This document shows positions 59,750 through 64,000 of a stretch of 64,000 bases of DNA, one piece after another (position 1 is the stretch's first letter; the number at the start of each line of letters is the position of its first letter). The DNA comes from Monilinia fructicola (Eukaryota > Ascomycota > Leotiomycetes > Helotiales > Sclerotiniaceae), in contig VICG01000011.1 of NCBI GenBank assembly GCA_008692225.1, forward strand, positions 868,001-932,000, given 5' to 3'. The notes under the pieces are model-generated. The model did not search any database and was not told the DNA's origin. It worked only from the letters and a program-made list of their open reading frames with translations. The position numbers and the translations under genes are program-made.

Positions 59750-60295
59750 ATGCTTGTGTTCTCGCCGACTATCTTGCCAAGTCATCCCATGGCCATAAGC
59801 CCTCCTTTTTATCCGACTAGATTCCGCGATACCACTTTTACTCCTGAGTTCTCAAATGGATTTACACGTCTACTTCTTTACCCTGTAACTCAACTTGAAA
59901 CTAAGGCAATTAGCATATCATATTTCAAGAGGCTACAAGTTCCTATGATCCACGACCAATTGTGGATACTTGTACCCAACCATAGTGAAGTTGGTGGCCT
60001 GTCGAATCCCAATGGCGCCTAACTCCAGCCTGATACCGAAGATGCAAACCTGAATGAAGGTAAAGTCTCGGTACCCTTGAATACCTCAAGCGACGCTCTT
60101 TGGGTCAAAGAGAGATTCAACAATGACCAACCACGGGCGAAACCCTGTATTCACTGGCCATTAAATCAGTCTCCAAAGTATTTTTTAGTACTACATATCC
60201 ACCCTGATTCCGAGTCTACATTTGAAAAACAGACAGCAATGCTCGGGTCGCGCCTTAGCCAGTGCATGATCGGGAATTCGTTTCAAAGAGTTTAA
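59750..60295 (+). pseudogene. Possible decayed single-exon gene, one in-frame TAA
   Basis: Two open stretches (59750-60022 and 60077-60295) lie in the same frame and are joined through a single TAA (60020-60022) and 54 further open bases. Together they give about 180 residues: MLVFSPTILPSHPMA..., KRLQVPMIHDQLWILVPNHS, then after the stop LQPDTEDANLNEGK and SPKYFLVLHIHPDSESTFEK. Composition looks protein-like. No family is recognised. It could be a relic or chance. Confidence 0.3.
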
Positions 60296-61439
60296 GGTAT
60301 CAATCACCAGATGCGATATCTACCTATCGACCTTTTCGTACAATTTCCATTGTCCATTTTTTTAAAACAAAAGCATGGCCATGAAAAAGAGAAGCCCTCC
60401 GCATGCAGGGTTCCGGTATCCTCAGAAAGTCAGCTGCAATCTAATTTTGAGGATATGTGATTCCAAATTATGCTAACAGATGTCCGAGGTCATGAAAATT
60501 ATCTAACTCTTAACGTAGATGGGTTTAAATGGCTGGAAGATATCCCTATGACCAATGTTCTTGAATCCTCCTCTGATGAACATTTGTACATGCAAGAAAT
60601 GTCACAGTTCCTTTGAAAAAAGTTCCACTGGCGGAACAACTTCAAATATAATTATATTTAGAGGAGCTTAAGTGCTGTAGAAAGGAAGTCTGGCTTTAGT
60701 GATGTCACAAGAAGAATCTAATTTGGTAGGATGTCATTGACCGTCACATCTCTGAATGTTGACAATTTCTGATGAGAATGAAAATCAGACCAATATCCCC
60801 GGCCCGCAATCGGAAGAATCAAGCTTCACATGGGCGATGCAGAAAAGAACTTTTAAAGAGGCGTTGTAGAATAGTCAGGTATGAGAAACTTTCCATATGC
60901 CCAAACTCAAATTAACGAAAACAAAGTCTTTGGAGGCCTTTGCTACCAGTCATAGAGACATATCCCTTGGCAACCTGTGCCTTTCCCTCTGCTCGTCCGA
61001 GTGATTTAGTTGCCCTGGATGTTGTATACCCCGCATTCCGCAGAATAACCCTATGAGATATATCCTCACCCTTATCATAAGTGGTACCACGAATCAGCCA
61101 TGACACCTAATGATATCATGCTCATAAAGCTGTTTGCAAAAAAAAAAAAAAAAAAAAAAACGGACGACAACATCGTTTTCATAAGTTTAGTCTATTCTGA
61201 ATTTTTTTTGCGATTGAAGGAGACGCTATGTAGTTAATATCTTTGTTGACCTCTTTGGAAAAGATGCACCCTGTGGAAGCTGGAGAGATCCACAAACAAG
61301 GAGGGATGCTTCACTAAGAAGAAGCATAGAGTTGCGTTGGATGGCTTTGGATGATGCAAAATATTAGAAGCTATCGTCCCTGATAATTCTTCGACGGATA
61401 ATGTAAATTATGAGTCCGACGGATAGTCTGTACAAATAA
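60296..61439. other. Spacer left of the patatin/NLR relic
   Basis: About 1.1 kb with no recognised gene. A minus-strand frame of 64 codons at 60912-61106 (MSWLIRGTTYDKGEDISHRV...) starts with ATG but matches nothing. The missing N-terminal part of the patatin domain should lie at its right end but was not readable. Confidence 0.35.
61138..61160. repeat. Poly(A) run, 23 bases
   Basis: An uninterrupted A23 run on the + strand. It lies about 300 bp before the patatin relic. No LINE or other element is recognised beside it. Confidence 0.9.
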
Positions 61440-64000
61440 CACAAAGCCCTGTGATATTTCTGACACTATAGGTGGTTCTAGCACAGGCGGGCCCGTACAT
61501 ATTCGACACGCCATCACTAGCTAACACGAATATTTTAACCGATATCATGCTAAGGAGGCTTCGTATGGGTGTTCAAAAAACGATCGGTACATATCTATAC
61601 CTGGCAAGAGATGTTTTTCAATTGAGGTATCACTCGTTAATACTGCTGAATTGGGTTGGATCAGTAATTAAAAATACACGTTTCAACGGCGAGGAACTTG
61701 CGACCGCGGTCAAGCGAGTTGCGGAGACTAAAGCTGGGAATAGAGAAGACTACTACTCGACCTTCAAGATAATGCATGTGAAGTGTATGTTATGTTATGT
61801 CACTGTTCTCTCATTCTCGCTGATAAAGTCTCCTTTCAACAGATTTTGTCTGCACCCCTCGAACTGCAAATATCGAGCCTGCTTCGATGCGGACTTATCG
61901 AAGCGAAGAAGAGGACAGTTACGGAGTGTGCATTGAGGAAGCGGCAAGTGCTACATCAGCCGCACTGAAACTTTTTTCCATCTGTTTAATTCGAAAACCT
62001 TCCGGCCGAATATGCAGACGCTGCTATGGTTCATAACAACCCCATAGCTCTTCTCATGCGCGAGGTAGCTAACGTCAGGGGCACTGACGCAGATTTGACC
62101 TGTGTATTAAGCATCGGGGCAGGAACTCCACCGACAAGAAATTTTGGTTCAATGGTATGTCAAGTACTTCTAGCATGTGGAAAACTAGCTGCCCATGCCG
62201 AGAATATGGCCAGGAAATTTAGGGCCGATCGAGATGGAGATTTAAAGAAGGAATGGAAATACTATTGATTTAATGTCGAGCATGTACTTGAAAAAGTCGA
62301 AATTGGAAGAATGGCAAGGATCTGATTTGATGAATGCTGCGTCAAAGCCTTATCTCAGAATTTCAACACTCGAGGACTCTTAGAATTATACGGAGACATT
62401 GCAAGAGCTCTTAGCTATCTTCCTCTTGTTATATACAAAGCAGGAGGCTATCTATCAACTGCAGATTCTGACCTTAAAAGCTCTCTACGAACTTAGAATG
62501 CTCATACAAAGAGTCTTATCCAGAACCCCTAGTGATGGAATTCTAGGCTACAAAAAGTCTGTATTTACAACATGGGAAATGAACGTTAGAAGACTAACCT
62601 TTCTCTCATCTACGTCGGCATCCTCAATTCAACTACTAGGCTTTGCTCATGACCAAAAAATTCGTGAACTCCTTTATAATCGTACTGATGTTGAAGAGAA
62701 TTTAGCCGATACTGTTCTATGCTTTATGAAAAGTTCAAAAAGATTGTGATTGAAAGAGGACAGTTATAATCTTGATGAAGCATTCACATTAATCTCCAAA
62801 TTATGCTTAATAAAATGGAGTGGGCAGACGCGTATTTATGACATTGATCAAGTTGTTCACCTCTGGATCAGTGAACGACTTTCAAAATTACAAACAGGCT
62901 ATGTATGCAAAAGATGCCATAAATACTGGTAACTCGAGTCCTTGTACTGTTTCAGTAAGAATCAGAAAAAAGGTGTGGGCTATTCATTGGCGCCTGCTCC
63001 CAAATATACAAGCTGCCTAGATTAATTATAAGATACATTCTCCAGCTGAGAACGATGGAAAAGACATGACTTTGCTGACTTCACTCGATATAGTTGCTAA
63101 CTCATTCCAAACTCAAGGGCAATGTGAGTTTGCGGAGGAGGTCCTACTGCGGGTATATAAAAGGAGATAACCTTATAAATGAGCCTCTTCACCAGCACAC
63201 CCTGGATATTGCGGCGAATCTAGCTTTCTATTTATGAACTTGACAAAATCGGAAGAACTCTATAGGTTTGTATTAAAAGCGTGAAAGAAAGCCTCAAGCC
63301 AGGATCACCGGAAAACTCTCGCAGCCATTCATAGAATCGCCAATGCCCTGAAGTACAGAGGTACTTCTGATGAAGCAGAAAATCTCTGCAGACAAGCACT
63401 TGAAGGCAGCAGAACATTCGTAAAGAAAGATTTAGAGGCTCTTGAAACTATGAAGGCATTTTCAAGCTTGTACTATACTTTAAGACGTACCAATGAAGCT
63501 GAGCCCTTCTTCTTTTTGTTTTGAAAGCTAGAGAAGAAGTTCTTGAAGTTGAGCATCCGGACACACTCTCAATATCCTTAAACATGGGAATGTTGTATTT
63601 GGGCTAGGAAACGGCGATATGACACTCAAGTTGTGAGTCAGAATTCCATGCCAACGCATGACGTTATATACTGAAATCCACGAGTAGCTTTGATATAGCT
63701 TATGCGGATCGAAACAATCTGCTTCAATCACAACAAAAACCCAAATACATTCAACGCCTTGTGTGCGTTGGCCGCATTCTATGCAAATTTGGGACACGCA
63801 AAAAAAGGCTGAATTGATATATATGAATGTCCTCTTAGGACAGTTGTCTACTGTCGGAAATTTGCATCCTGACACCATATGGACTAAATACTGCTTAGGT
63901 CAAGTTCTTTCGTAAAATACAGGTCTCAGACACTATAGAACAATTGGAAAAATCTTCCAAGGACTTTGAATCCTCATACTCTCTAAACCGTCACGCTTTT
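61440..64000 (+). pseudogene. Broken patatin / NB-ARC / TPR (fungal NLR-type) gene, runs off the window
   Basis: Intact relatives join a patatin-like phospholipase, an NB-ARC (STAND) nucleotide switch and TPR repeats, and are thought to act in fungal non-self recognition. Here the patatin part keeps the nucleophile elbow (KPCDISDTIGGSSTGG, Ser in GSSTG at 61471-61491), IMLRRLRMGVQKTI in another frame, AVKRVAETKAGNRED, and the catalytic Asp region ADAAMVHNNPIALL with CVLSIGAGTP. The NB-ARC core with its P-loop is missing: patatin's end (ELYGDIARAL) runs straight into the late NB-ARC text SYLPLVIYKAGGYL near 62400, followed by PSDGILGYKKSVFTTWEM and VHLWISERLS. TPR units follow, with HPDT signatures near 63555 and 63865 and ALKYRGTSDEAENLCRQALE. 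At least eight frame changes or stops interrupt it (stops near 62268, 62512, 63286, 63614). Confidence 0.8.

Overview
The window looks like nuclear DNA of a filamentous ascomycete (Pezizomycotina), most like a Leotiomycete. Genes carry short introns (about 44-170 nt, GT...AG with CTAAC/CTAAT-type branch sites). Spacers are long, AT-leaning and rich in GTACAGTAC / CCTAGGTAGG-type words. Every recognisable protein is a fungal housekeeping or accessory type. The genus cannot be told from the sequence alone.

Layout: (1) 0-10 kb: MED16 (+), then a glutathione S-transferase that appears spliced onto a basic nuclear-type N-terminal region (-), then a ferric reductase (-). (2) 10-29 kb: gene-poor, holding only NPR3 (-) and an Arg/Ser-rich glycine-zipper protein (-) between large spacers with microsatellites. 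(3) 29-34 kb: a three-copy ~270-bp tandem repeat, then a divergent GFA-domain gene (-) / COX19 (+) pair. (4) 38-43 kb: seipin (-) divergent from an IMPACT-family gene (+), then a secreted haem-thiolate peroxidase (-). (5) 44-56 kb: NOT1, the scaffold of CCR4-NOT (-), and a Cdc15/Imp2-type F-BAR/SH3 protein (+). (6) 58-64 kb: a short-chain dehydrogenase (-), a decayed reading frame, and a broken patatin / NB-ARC / TPR gene of the fungal NLR type that runs off the right edge.

The genes do not form one pathway. They include transcription and mRNA turnover (MED16, NOT1), TORC1 nutrient signalling (NPR3), cytochrome oxidase assembly (COX19), lipid droplets (seipin), septum formation (F-BAR protein), iron uptake (ferric reductase) and redox enzymes.

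A pattern runs through the window. Many otherwise well preserved genes change frame by one or two bases at short homopolymers or dinucleotide repeats, nearly always as an apparent insertion: eight places in the ferric reductase, two in NPR3, one in NOT1, one in the peroxidase, several in the GST and Arg/Ser-rich genes, one in MED16. Other genes (COX19, IMPACT, SDR, GFA, seipin) read cleanly. The likeliest cause is residual sequencing error, so gene coordinates below span the breaks. The patatin/NLR gene is different: it also has several stops, an insertion and an internal deletion, and looks like a true pseudogene. All function calls rest on recognising protein families by eye; no search was run.
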